DNA of 26,242 nucleotides from JBBQVO01 sp038211505 (GTDB lineage: Bacteria > Chloroflexota > Dehalococcoidia > DSTF01 > JACRBR01), in NCBI GenBank assembly GCA_038211505.1, contig JBBQVO010000028.1:1-26242 (forward strand), read 5' to 3'. The translations under genes and the position numbers were made by a program. Every line of letters begins with the position of its first letter. Position 1 is the first letter of the stretch. Positions 7,980 through 14,198 of this stretch are shown in pieces. Under the pieces are notes generated by a model. The model was not told the origin of the DNA and ran no database searches. It was given only the letters and a program-made list of their open reading frames with translations.

Positions 7980-8278
7980 CGATACATACGGGCGATGATC
8001 AGGCAGAGTACGTCTGGCAGGCGAGCCGATAAGAGAGCCGGGATCGGTGAAATCCGGCGGCCACGCGACAGACCGAATGGACCTGGGAGCCTCGGACCGA
8101 ACCGTCCGCACGCGGGCGCAGTAGTCTCCGACGGGATGGGCGCCGTTACCACGGCCCACCGCATCGGCTGAGCGATCGGCTCGTGCGGGCAGAGATGCCG
8201 ATCGCCGATGCGGCGTTCGGTAACGCAGGGTGGTACCGCGAGTAACTCTCGCCCCTCAGTGGGGTCGAGAGTTTTTTT
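7980..8278 (+). promoter_or_regulatory. T-box leader (tRNA-sensing riboswitch), probable Trp specifier UGG
   Basis: T-box RNAs bind an uncharged tRNA through a specifier codon and its CCA end and then favour antitermination. Visible parts: the Stem I base GGC/GCC (7991-7993, 8089-8091); kink-turn-like GATGA and GGA; CAGG/CCTG helix (8000-8003, 8082-8085); specifier loop with AGTA (8007-8010) opposite GAA (8075-8077); upper helix GTCTG/CAGAC (8012-8016, 8069-8073); AG-rich bulge and distal loop with GGTGAAATCC (about 8033-8058); long Stem III (8159-8180 with 8197-8213); and the T-box consensus AGGGTGGTACCGCG (8227-8240). The specifier read from the loop is TGG (8078-8080) followed by A. This agrees with trpS and trpE downstream. 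An alternative register would give GGA (Gly), but C8082 then falls in the helix. Confidence 0.93.
8244..8278 (+). terminator. Intrinsic terminator of the T-box leader
   Basis: AACTCTCG plus CCCC (8244-8255) pairs with GGGG-T-CGAGAGTT (8261-8273) around a 5-base loop, followed by seven T residues (8272-8278). It directly follows the T-box consensus and is the regulated terminator. When uncharged tRNA stabilises the antiterminator, transcription reads through to the RAYT element and trpS. Confidence 0.93.
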
Positions 8279-8345
8279 GTTGCCTGTCAGACGCGTAGCG
8301 ACAATGCGCACGGAAGGGTCGAATTGAGGACGGCGAACTCAACAA

Positions 8346-8376
8346 CTGTAGCGTGGGCTTTCCAGCCCGCGCGGGT
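8346..8376 (+). repeat. REP-like repeat, left flank of RAYT
   Basis: GTAG (8348-8351) opens a hairpin whose stem is 8351-8359 with 8364-8372 around a TTCC loop. One C-A mismatch interrupts the 9-bp stem. It matches the solo copy at 3833-3863 at 30 of 31 positions in opposite orientation, and the right-flank copy at 27 of 31. Confidence 0.8.
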
Positions 8377-8408
8377 CTAGCGGCGACGATGCCACGATCG
8401 GAGAACCT

Positions 8409-8995
8409 ATGACTGATGCGCCAACGATCCGAAGTCGTCGCCGACCACCGCATGTCGATCTCGACAACACGCCGTACTTCGTGTCAACACGCGTTGCTGA
8501 TTCGAGGCTCTTGTTTGTCGGCCGTCTGGCTGAGATCGCCGTTGAGCAACTCCTTACGGATCGCGAGCGTTACGGTTTCCTGCTGCTCGCGTATGTGTTC
8601 ATGCCGGATCACGCCCATGTTGTCATCGTGCCCGCCGATGGACATACGCTCAGCAACACGATGCGGGTGATCAAGGGCGGCATCGCTCGGCGAGTCAACG
8701 ACGAGCTTGGCATCAAGGGCACAGTCTGGCAGCAGGGTTCTACGACAAGATCGCTGCGACGATCGACGAATTGAATGCGTACATCCCGTACGTGGTTCGC
8801 AATCCAGTTGTGGCGAAACTCGTCGCGCGGATCGAGGATTATCCGTACGCGAGCGCGCTTCGGACTGCGGACTACGAGCAATTCGTAAACGGGACTTCGT
8901 CATCGACCCCCGCGCGGATTGAAAAGCCCACGCTACAGGGTGTGAGCATTACTGCGGCTCGCGCTCGAGAGGAGCTGATCAGTGAACGACCGTAA
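8409..8995 (+). pseudogene. REP-associated tyrosine transposase (RAYT, Y1_Tnp), frameshifted
   Basis: RAYT proteins are single-domain HUH nucleases that cut and join single-stranded REP DNA. The first frame (8409-8774) shows the N-terminal strand region, the HUH pair in MPDHAHVV (H68, H70) and the segment ending VWQQG. It then goes out of frame at the GGTTC around 8736-8740. Reading on in the next frame restores the family pattern FYDK, then NAYIPYVVRNPVVAKLV and EDYPYAS, which includes the usual candidate region for the catalytic tyrosine. One missing T would account for it. The start ATG at 8409 has GGAG at 8400-8403. Downstream of the break the frame runs through the right REP repeat to 8995, overlapping the first codons of trpS by 14 bases. 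A true mutation or a sequencing error are both possible. If real, the enzyme is probably dead because the tyrosine half is lost. Confidence 0.88.
8908..8938 (-). repeat. REP-like repeat, right flank of RAYT
   Basis: On the minus strand this reads CTGTAGCGTGGGCTTTT and then diverges in the loop and distal stem, so its hairpin is weaker than that of the other two copies. It lies inside the extended 3' frame of the transposase and is inverted relative to the left copy, as in paired REP (REPIN/BIME-type) arrangements. Confidence 0.75.
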
Positions 8996-10019
8996 ACGCA
9001 TCCTTACTGGCATTCGGCCGACGGGGCCGCTGCATCTTGGGCATTATGGCGGGGCGCTGAAGCAGTGGGTGGAGTTGCAGGAGGAGTATGAGTGCTTCTT
9101 CCTGATCGCCGACTACCAGGTGTCGGATTACGTCGACGACATCGATCATGTGCGGCGATCGGTGTGGGAGGTGGCGCTCGACTGGCTGGCCGTGGGACTC
9201 GATCCACAGCGCGGGCACTACGTGATCGAGAGTCAGGTGCCGCAGCACGCCGACCTTTCGGTGCTGCTGTCGTGGTTCCTGCCGCTCGGACGGCTGCAGC
9301 GCAACCCGACGCTGAAGTCGGAGATGGAGACGCTGGAGACGACGAAGAAGAGCGTGCCAACGGGCTTCTTCATCTACCCGCTGATGCAGGTGGCGAACAT
9401 CCTCATGCCGCGCGCGAATCTCGTGCCCGTGGGCGAGGATCAGCTGCCGCACATCGAGTTGACGCGCGACGTCGCCGAGCGCTTCAACCGCGAGACCGGC
9501 GTCGATGTGTTCCCGATTCCCGAGGCGAAGGTGGGCGCGGTGCCGCGGCTCGTCGGCATTGATGGCGATGCGAAGATGAGTAAGTCGCGGGGCAACACGA
9601 TCGATCTCAAGGACGACGCGGAGACGGTTCGGAAGAAGGTGATGTCGATGTTCACGGATCCCAACCATCTGCGTAAGGAAGATCCAGGCCGCGTCGAGGG
9701 CAATCCGGTGTTCATGTATCACGACGCGTTCAATCCGGACGTTGATGACGTGAAGAACATGAAGGAGTACTACGAGCGCGGCGGGCTCGGCGATGTCGAC
9801 GTGAAGAAGAAACTGATCGTCGCCATCAACAACCTGCTCGATCCAATGCGTGAGCGCCGCGCCTATTATGAGGCGCATCCGAAGCTTGTGCGAGAGGCGC
9901 TCGAAGCAGGGAGCAAGGCTGGGTACGACGCCGCGGAAGCGACGATCGTCGAGGTGCGGAAGGCGCTGCGTCTCGATTACTTCGATCGCGGCATGCCGGC
10001 TGCAGGAGGTGATGCGTGA
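8982..10019 (+). CDS. trpS: Tryptophanyl-tRNA synthetase
   Basis: This is a class I aminoacyl-tRNA synthetase that charges tRNA-Trp in the cytoplasm, 345 residues, the usual length for bacterial TrpS. It shows the HIGH-type motif HLGH (18-21) after TGIRPTGPL, the TrpS-specific PLMQVANIL stretch (about 133-141), GEDQ (151-154), and KMSKS (198-202). The GTG start at 8982 follows AGAGGAG at 8967-8973 with an 8-base spacer. It overlaps the out-of-frame tail of the transposase by 14 bp and its stop overlaps the trpE start by 4 bp (GTGA). Control by a T-box with a UGG specifier fits exactly, since falling Trp-tRNA charging would raise both the synthetase and Trp synthesis. Confidence 0.98.
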   Translation: MNDRKRILTGIRPTGPLHLGHYGGALKQWVELQEEYECFFLIADYQVSDYVDDIDHVRRSVWEVALDWLAVGLDPQRGHYVIESQVPQHADLSVLLSWFLPLGRLQRNPTLKSEMETLETTKKSVPTGFFIYPLMQVANILMPRANLVPVGEDQLPHIELTRDVAERFNRETGVDVFPIPEAKVGAVPRLVGIDGDAKMSKSRGNTIDLKDDAETVRKKVMSMFTDPNHLRKEDPGRVEGNPVFMYHDAFNPDVDDVKNMKEYYERGGLGDVDVKKKLIVAINNLLDPMRERRAYYEAHPKLVREALEAGSKAGYDAAEATIVEVRKALRLDYFDRGMPAAGGDA

Positions 10020-11506
10020 CGACGTATTCTCCGACGCTCGAACAAGCGAAGGTCATGGCGTCGCGTGGCAACATCGTGCCCGTGTATCGCGAAGTCGTCG
10101 CCGATCTTGAGACGCCGGTGTCGGCCTACTTGAAGGTTGCGCGCGGCGAGTATTCGTTCTTGCTCGAATCCGTTGAGGGCGGCGAGCGACTCGCGCGGTA
10201 CAGCTTCATCGGCACGGAGCCGTATCGTGTGCTGCGCACCGGAACGGCGGCTGGCGAGACTGCGGGCGATCCACTGCTGCCGATCGAGGATGAGTTGCGG
10301 CGGTTCAAACCGGTGCCCGTCGAAGGACTGCCGCGCTTCAACGGTGGCGCCGTCGGCTACATGGCGTACGAGTGCGCGCGGTACTACGAGAAGCTGCCGA
10401 TGCCGGACGCCGATCCGCAGCGGTTCCCGGAATCGATCTTTCTCTTCATCGACACGCTGCTTGTCTTCGATCACCTGCAGCGTAAGATCAAAGTGGTCAG
10501 TCACGTACGGCTCGATGGCGATATCGAAGCGTCGTACCGGCAGGCAGTGTGGAAGATCGAGGAGCTGGTGCGGCGTCTCGAACATCCGTTGTCGCGGCTG
10601 CCGTACGAGATCCACAGCCAGCAGCCGCGCGCGAAGGATGCGCGCTCGCTGACGTCGAACACGACGGAAGATGCATTCAAGGCGAAAGTGGAGAAGGCGA
10701 AGGAGTACATCCGCCGCGGCGACACGTACCAGATCCAGGTATCGCAACGCTTCGCCCGCGCGACGGATGCGCATCCGTTCGAGGTCTACCGCGCGCTGCG
10801 TACTGTCAACCCGTCGCCTTACATGTACTACCTCGAGCTTGGCGATATGCACGTCGTCGGCGCGTCGCCGGAGATGCTGATCCGCGTCGAGGACGGCGTC
10901 ATCGAGACGCATCCGATCGCCGGCACACGTCGCCGTGGCCGCGACGCTGACGATGAGCAGCAGATGGCGGACGAACTGCAGTCGTCCGAAAAGGAGCGCG
11001 CCGAGCACATCATGCTGGTCGATCTCGCGCGCAACGATCTCGGCCGCGTGAGCGAGGCCGGCACCGTGAAGGTGACGCAGCTGATGGCGATCGAGCGCTA
11101 CTCGCATGTCATGCACATGGTGTCGCACGTCGTCGGCAAGCTGCGCCCTGACGTCACGACGTACGACGCGCTGCGGGCGTACTTTCCGCACGGCACCGTC
11201 ACCGGCGCGCCGAAGATCCGCACGATGGAGATCATCGCCGAGCTCGAGGGCGAGCGTCGCGGCGGCTACGGAGGCTGCATCGGCTACTTCGATCTGTCCG
11301 GCAACTGCGACAGCGCGCTCGCGATCCGTACGATCTGGATGAAGCCGGGCGTGGCCTACATACAGGCTGCCGGCGGCGTCGTCTACGACAGCACGGCCGA
11401 AGAAGAGTTCATGGAATCCGGCAACAAGGCGCGCGCGATGATGCGCGCGATCGAAGTCGCCGAGGAGCGTCAGGACGACGCGCCGCGCGGCAGTCTGGGC
11501 TACTGA
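10016..11506 (+). CDS. trpE: Anthranilate synthase component I
   Basis: TrpE converts chorismate and ammonia (from TrpG glutamine) to anthranilate, the first committed step of tryptophan synthesis. At 496 residues it has typical length. The N-terminal LLES motif (49-52) marks the tryptophan feedback-binding site. The chorismate-binding domain shows HPIAGTRRRG (299-308), LVDLARNDLGRV (334-345), FPHGTVTGAPK and GYGGCIGYF. PIAGT distinguishes anthranilate and aminodeoxychorismate synthases from isochorismate synthases, and operon context favours TrpE over PabB. Its GTG start overlaps the trpS stop by four bases, implying translational coupling. Ten bases separate it from the NTF2-like gene. It is likely regulated by the upstream T-box and by feedback inhibition. 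Confidence 0.97.
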   Translation: MTTYSPTLEQAKVMASRGNIVPVYREVVADLETPVSAYLKVARGEYSFLLESVEGGERLARYSFIGTEPYRVLRTGTAAGETAGDPLLPIEDELRRFKPVPVEGLPRFNGGAVGYMAYECARYYEKLPMPDADPQRFPESIFLFIDTLLVFDHLQRKIKVVSHVRLDGDIEASYRQAVWKIEELVRRLEHPLSRLPYEIHSQQPRAKDARSLTSNTTEDAFKAKVEKAKEYIRRGDTYQIQVSQRFARATDAHPFEVYRALRTVNPSPYMYYLELGDMHVVGASPEMLIRVEDGVIETHPIAGTRRRGRDADDEQQMADELQSSEKERAEHIMLVDLARNDLGRVSEAGTVKVTQLMAIERYSHVMHMVSHVVGKLRPDVTTYDALRAYFPHGTVTGAPKIRTMEIIAELEGERRGGYGGCIGYFDLSGNCDSALAIRTIWMKPGVAYIQAAGGVVYDSTAEEEFMESGNKARAMMRAIEVAEERQDDAPRGSLGY

Positions 11507-11516
11507 GGAGACAAGA

Positions 11517-11888
11517 ATGCCGGCAGACCGACCGCAGATCACGCCCGACGATGCGAAATCGTTCGCCGAACATCACGTCGCCGTCTGGAACGGGCACAAC
11601 ATCGACGACATCCTGGCGTTATATGCCGACGATGTCGAGCTGTCGTCGCCCCTGGCGGCGGAACTCACGGGCGGCGGCGTCGTGCGAGGCAAGACCGCAT
11701 TGCGCGGCTACTTCGCGCGCGGTCTCGAGGCGTACCCGGATTTGAGATTCACGCTCGTCGATAAGCTGTTGTGCGTCGATAGCGTCACGCTCTACTACCG
11801 CAGCATCAACGAGCGAATGGTCGCCGAGGTGATGTTCCTCGACGAAGATCGCCGCGTGCGCCGCGTGTTCGCGCACTACGCCTGTTGA
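11517..11888 (+). CDS. SnoaL/NTF2-like small protein
   Basis: This 123-residue single-domain protein has the cone-shaped alpha+beta NTF2-like/SnoaL fold. Indicators are the N-terminal helix pattern around FAEHHVAVWNGHNIDDILALYADDVEL, the GKTALRGYFARGLEAYPDL helix and the C-terminal strands ending RRVFAHYAC. Such proteins act as small-molecule isomerases, cyclases, hydrolases or binding proteins, and the family alone does not give the reaction. The ATG at 11517 is preceded by GAGGAG about 6 bases upstream. It sits between trpE and the Nudix-methyltransferase fusion with 10-bp and 9-bp gaps, so it belongs to the trp transcript. A role in handling an aromatic intermediate or a side product is a guess from context. 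Confidence 0.82.
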   Translation: MPADRPQITPDDAKSFAEHHVAVWNGHNIDDILALYADDVELSSPLAAELTGGGVVRGKTALRGYFARGLEAYPDLRFTLVDKLLCVDSVTLYYRSINERMVAEVMFLDEDRRVRRVFAHYAC

Positions 11889-11897
11889 GGACGACTG

Positions 11898-13121
11898 ATG
11901 CCTGATCTCATGTCGGCGGCGCTGTTCGAACGCGGCGATCGCGTGCTCGTCGTGCATCGACGCCGGCCGCCGTTTGCGTCGCAGTGGACGCTGCCGATGA
12001 TCGTGGTCGCCGAAGACGAAGCGGCGGAGGATGCGTTGCGTCGTCACGCGCGCGATCAATTCGGCGTCACGTTTGGCGATGAGTCGTTCGTCGAGACGGT
12101 GTACATCGTCGACCCCGACGATCAGCGGCAGTACGTCGCCAACATCTTCCGCACGCCGATGAGCGACGGCGGTATGCGCTTTAACGCCGAAGGCGACTAC
12201 GACGACGCTCGCTGGCTCGTCGCAGCCGAACTCGCCGATCTCTGGATGCCGCCCGATCTGCGGCTGCCCCTGATCAAGATCCTGACGGATCCGGAATCGT
12301 TGCATGAGACCGATTGGTCGCAGCTCTCATCCGAAGGCACACCGATCGCCGAGCGCGCCGAGGAGCAACAGCCGCCGCCGGACAATCGTGCGGCATGGGA
12401 CGCGATCGCCGATGCGTATCAGGCTGAACGCTACGGTGACCGCGATGTGGGTCGTCTCAAGTGGTCGTACGGCATCCACGAGGTCGAGCTTCAGTTGCTC
12501 GACGATGTGCGCGGCAAACGCGCGCTCGTGCTGGGCTGCGGCGGCGGGCAGGATGTCGTCGCGCTGTCGCGCATGGGCGCCGTGGCCGTCGGGATCGATC
12601 TCTCGGAGAAGCAAATCGAGTATGCGCGCAAGTACGCCGGGCGACACGACGCCACGAACGCTTCGTTCGTGCAGGGCACCGTTGAGGATCTGTCGCGGTT
12701 CGACGACCAGAGCTTCGATCTCGCTCTGTCGATTCATGCGCTCGACTACGTCGAACAAATCGAGCGCACGATCGTCGAAACCGCGCGCGTCCTTAAACCA
12801 GCCGGCGTGCTCGCGATCGCCGTCGTGCATCCGCTGAAGACGACCCGTTCGAGCGATCCGACATTCGCACTCGCGCGGTCGTATTGGAGCGCGCCGGTGG
12901 ACTGGGAGTGGTCGTTCGAGAATGGCACGCGCGGTCGCCTGCGCTGGTTCCCGCGCACCGTGTCGACCTGGTTCACCCTGCTCGCAGACAATGGATTCGC
13001 CGTCGAGCGACTAGCTGAACCGTACCAGGGAGATGTTACAGGCGACGACGCGGGCGGACTCAACGTGCAGCTCGCGAAACTGATTCCGTATGTGCTGATT
13101 TTCAAAGCGAGGAAACGATGA
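11898..13121 (+). CDS. Degenerate Nudix domain fused to SAM-dependent methyltransferase
   Basis: The protein has 407 residues. The first ~130 follow the Nudix fold (strand VLVVHRRRPPF, then TLPMIVVAEDEAAEDALRRH), but the catalytic box is altered. The usual LPGG is LPMI, and in the usual REVREE-type helix the glutamates are replaced (RRHARDQFGV, H50, D53 and Q54), so pyrophosphohydrolase activity is unlikely. A ~30-residue linker leads to a class I methyltransferase (about 160-407) with motif I VLGCGGG (211-217), an acidic residue in GIDLSEKQI (232-240), ALSIHALDYV (276-285) and ARVLKPAGVLAI. It most resembles small-molecule methyltransferases. The ATG at 11898 has GAGGA about 7 bases upstream. 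The stop overlaps trpG by four bases (ATGA). Neither substrate nor link to tryptophan can be read from the sequence. Confidence 0.85.
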   Translation: MPDLMSAALFERGDRVLVVHRRRPPFASQWTLPMIVVAEDEAAEDALRRHARDQFGVTFGDESFVETVYIVDPDDQRQYVANIFRTPMSDGGMRFNAEGDYDDARWLVAAELADLWMPPDLRLPLIKILTDPESLHETDWSQLSSEGTPIAERAEEQQPPPDNRAAWDAIADAYQAERYGDRDVGRLKWSYGIHEVELQLLDDVRGKRALVLGCGGGQDVVALSRMGAVAVGIDLSEKQIEYARKYAGRHDATNASFVQGTVEDLSRFDDQSFDLALSIHALDYVEQIERTIVETARVLKPAGVLAIAVVHPLKTTRSSDPTFALARSYWSAPVDWEWSFENGTRGRLRWFPRTVSTWFTLLADNGFAVERLAEPYQGDVTGDDAGGLNVQLAKLIPYVLIFKARKR

Positions 13122-13684
13122 CCACGCTATTGATCGATAACTATGACAGCTTCACGTACAACCTGTATCAGTATCTCGGCGAGCTGGGCGCGACGGTCGA
13201 AGTCGTTCGCAACGATCAGATCTCGATCGAGGACGTCGAGCAGATGGGTCCGGAGCGGATCATCGTCTCGCCCGGGCCGGGCAACCCTAACGAGGCGGGC
13301 ATTAGCAAGGATGTCATTCGTCACTTCGCCGGCAAGATGCCGATCTTCGGCGTCTGTCTCGGCCATCAGTGCATCGGCGAAGTGTTCGGGGGCATTGTCG
13401 AGGGCGCGGGCGAGATCCTGCACGGCAAAGTCTCGCAGGTCACGCACGACGGCCGCGGCGTCTTCGCCGGCCTTGCGTCGCCGATCGCCGCGACGCGTTA
13501 CCACTCGCTCGCGATCCGCGGCGATAGCGTGCCCGACGTGCTGGAGGTGACGGCGCGTAGCGAGAGCGGGGCGATTATGGGCGTCCGGCATCGAACGCTT
13601 GCCGTGGAGGGCGTGCAGTTTCATCCGGAGTCAATCCTGACGCCGGACGGGCACGCGATCCTGCGGAACTTCCTGGCGATGTGA
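13118..13684 (+). CDS. trpG: Anthranilate synthase component II (glutamine amidotransferase)
   Basis: TrpG hydrolyses glutamine and channels ammonia to TrpE; in some bacteria the same subunit also serves PabB. At 188 residues it has the usual length. Motifs: LLIDNYDSFTYNL (4-16), SPGPGNP (51-57), the nucleophile elbow GVCLGHQ (78-84, C80) and the VQFHPES triad end (166-172, H169 and E171). Its ATG overlaps the methyltransferase stop as ATGA. Unusually, TrpE and TrpG are separated by two foreign-looking genes, and a toxin-antitoxin pair follows. The stop codon lies at the edge of the antitoxin operator repeat. Confidence 0.97.
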   Translation: MTTLLIDNYDSFTYNLYQYLGELGATVEVVRNDQISIEDVEQMGPERIIVSPGPGNPNEAGISKDVIRHFAGKMPIFGVCLGHQCIGEVFGGIVEGAGEILHGKVSQVTHDGRGVFAGLASPIAATRYHSLAIRGDSVPDVLEVTARSESGAIMGVRHRTLAVEGVQFHPESILTPDGHAILRNFLAM

Positions 13685-13713
13685 TATCGTGATATCACGT
13701 ACTCACGATATCA
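13682..13713. promoter_or_regulatory. Inverted-repeat operator before the antitoxin gene
   Basis: TGATATCGTGA (13682-13692) and TCACGATATCA (13703-13713) form an exact 11-bp inverted repeat with a 10-bp spacer. A third, central palindrome GTGATATCAC lies at 13689-13698, so the half-site TGATATC recurs. Ribbon-helix-helix antitoxins typically bind such repeated palindromes over their own promoter. The site starts on the trpG stop codon and is AT-rich against a GC-rich background. Binding is inferred, not shown. Confidence 0.65.
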
Positions 13714-13723
13714 GGAGTGGACG

Positions 13724-14002
13724 ATGAAACGACTGCTGGTGAGCCTCGACGAAGAACGCTACGAAGATCTCCGCCGCCTCGCCTTCGAGAAGAAGGCGCC
13801 GATGGCGGATCTCGTCCGCAATGCGATTGAGGACGCTCTCGAGGACGAACTCGACTCGGTGCGCATCAAGCGCAACATCGAGGAGCACGCGGCCGACCCA
13901 TCGGGAACGATGACGATCGAGGAGTACATGCGAAGCCGTGGCATCGTATCGAGTCGAACTCCGGCGAAGCGCGCGACGCGAACTCGACGCGTTGCCGTCT
14001 AG
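13724..14002 (+). CDS. Ribbon-helix-helix (CopG-like) antitoxin
   Basis: The protein has 92 residues. The N-terminal half fits a ribbon-helix-helix DNA-binding domain (strand RLLVSLDEERYEDL, helix RRLAFEKK, helix MADLVRNAIEDALEDEL). The C-terminal half is charged and probably wraps the toxin. RHH antitoxins repress their own operon and neutralise the partner toxin. The ATG at 13724 follows AGGAG (13713-13717) with a 6-base spacer, and a palindromic operator lies directly upstream. The last 65 bases overlap the toxin gene in another frame, typical of coupled toxin-antitoxin expression. Inserted between trpG and trpD, it could be read from both its own promoter and the trp transcript. Confidence 0.82.
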   Translation: MKRLLVSLDEERYEDLRRLAFEKKAPMADLVRNAIEDALEDELDSVRIKRNIEEHAADPSGTMTIEEYMRSRGIVSSRTPAKRATRTRRVAV

Positions 14003-14198
14003 TGCGCGTGAGCGCGTGTTCCAGACAATCGAGCGTCTCGCTGTGGAACCTCGTCCCCCTGGCGTCAAGAAACTCAAACGCGATCTCGGCTGGCGGATAC
14101 GCGTCGGGAGCTATCGCGTCGTGTTCACCGTTTGGGATCGGGAGCAACGGGTGTACGTTGAAGCCGTGAGTCGCAGAACAACGACAACCTATGACTAA
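13938..14198 (+). CDS. RelE/ParE-superfamily toxin
   Basis: The protein has 86 residues. The pattern YRVELRRSARRELDALP at the N-terminus, KKLKRDLGWRIRVGSYRVVF in the centre and VYVEAVSRR at the end is that of RelE/ParE toxins, small basic proteins that act as ribosome-dependent mRNA nucleases (RelE) or gyrase poisons (ParE); which of the two cannot be told here. The start is GTG at 13938, inside the antitoxin frame, with a rather distant GAGGAG (13919-13924, 13 bases), so translation probably depends on the upstream gene. Its last 8 bases overlap trpD, so trpD translation may be coupled to the toxin gene. Confidence 0.85.
   Translation: MASYRVELRRSARRELDALPSSARERVFQTIERLAVEPRPPGVKKLKRDLGWRIRVGSYRVVFTVWDREQRVYVEAVSRRTTTTYD

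Larger units (their letters stand above)
8346..8938 (+). mobile_element. RAYT element bracketed by inverted REP-like repeats
   Basis: A 593-bp unit begins with CTGTAGCGTGGGCTTT (8346-8361) and ends with its exact 16-bp reverse complement (8923-8938). It encloses a REP-associated tyrosine transposase gene. REP/RAYT units of this layout (transposase gene flanked by inverted REPs) are established. The position, 68 bp after the T-box terminator and 43 bp before trpS, makes it an insertion into the leader-to-gene interval of the trp operon. I could not identify a target duplication. Confidence 0.78.

Noticed and set aside
8078..8082. Glycine specifier (GGA) in the T-box
   Set aside because: It would push the following base into the lower helix and its usual tRNA discriminator would clash with the TGGT bulge; trp genes follow.
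9977..11542. Minus-strand frame of 521 codons opposite trpE
   Set aside because: Antisense shadow of a highly conserved enzyme; no start signal and no family pattern.
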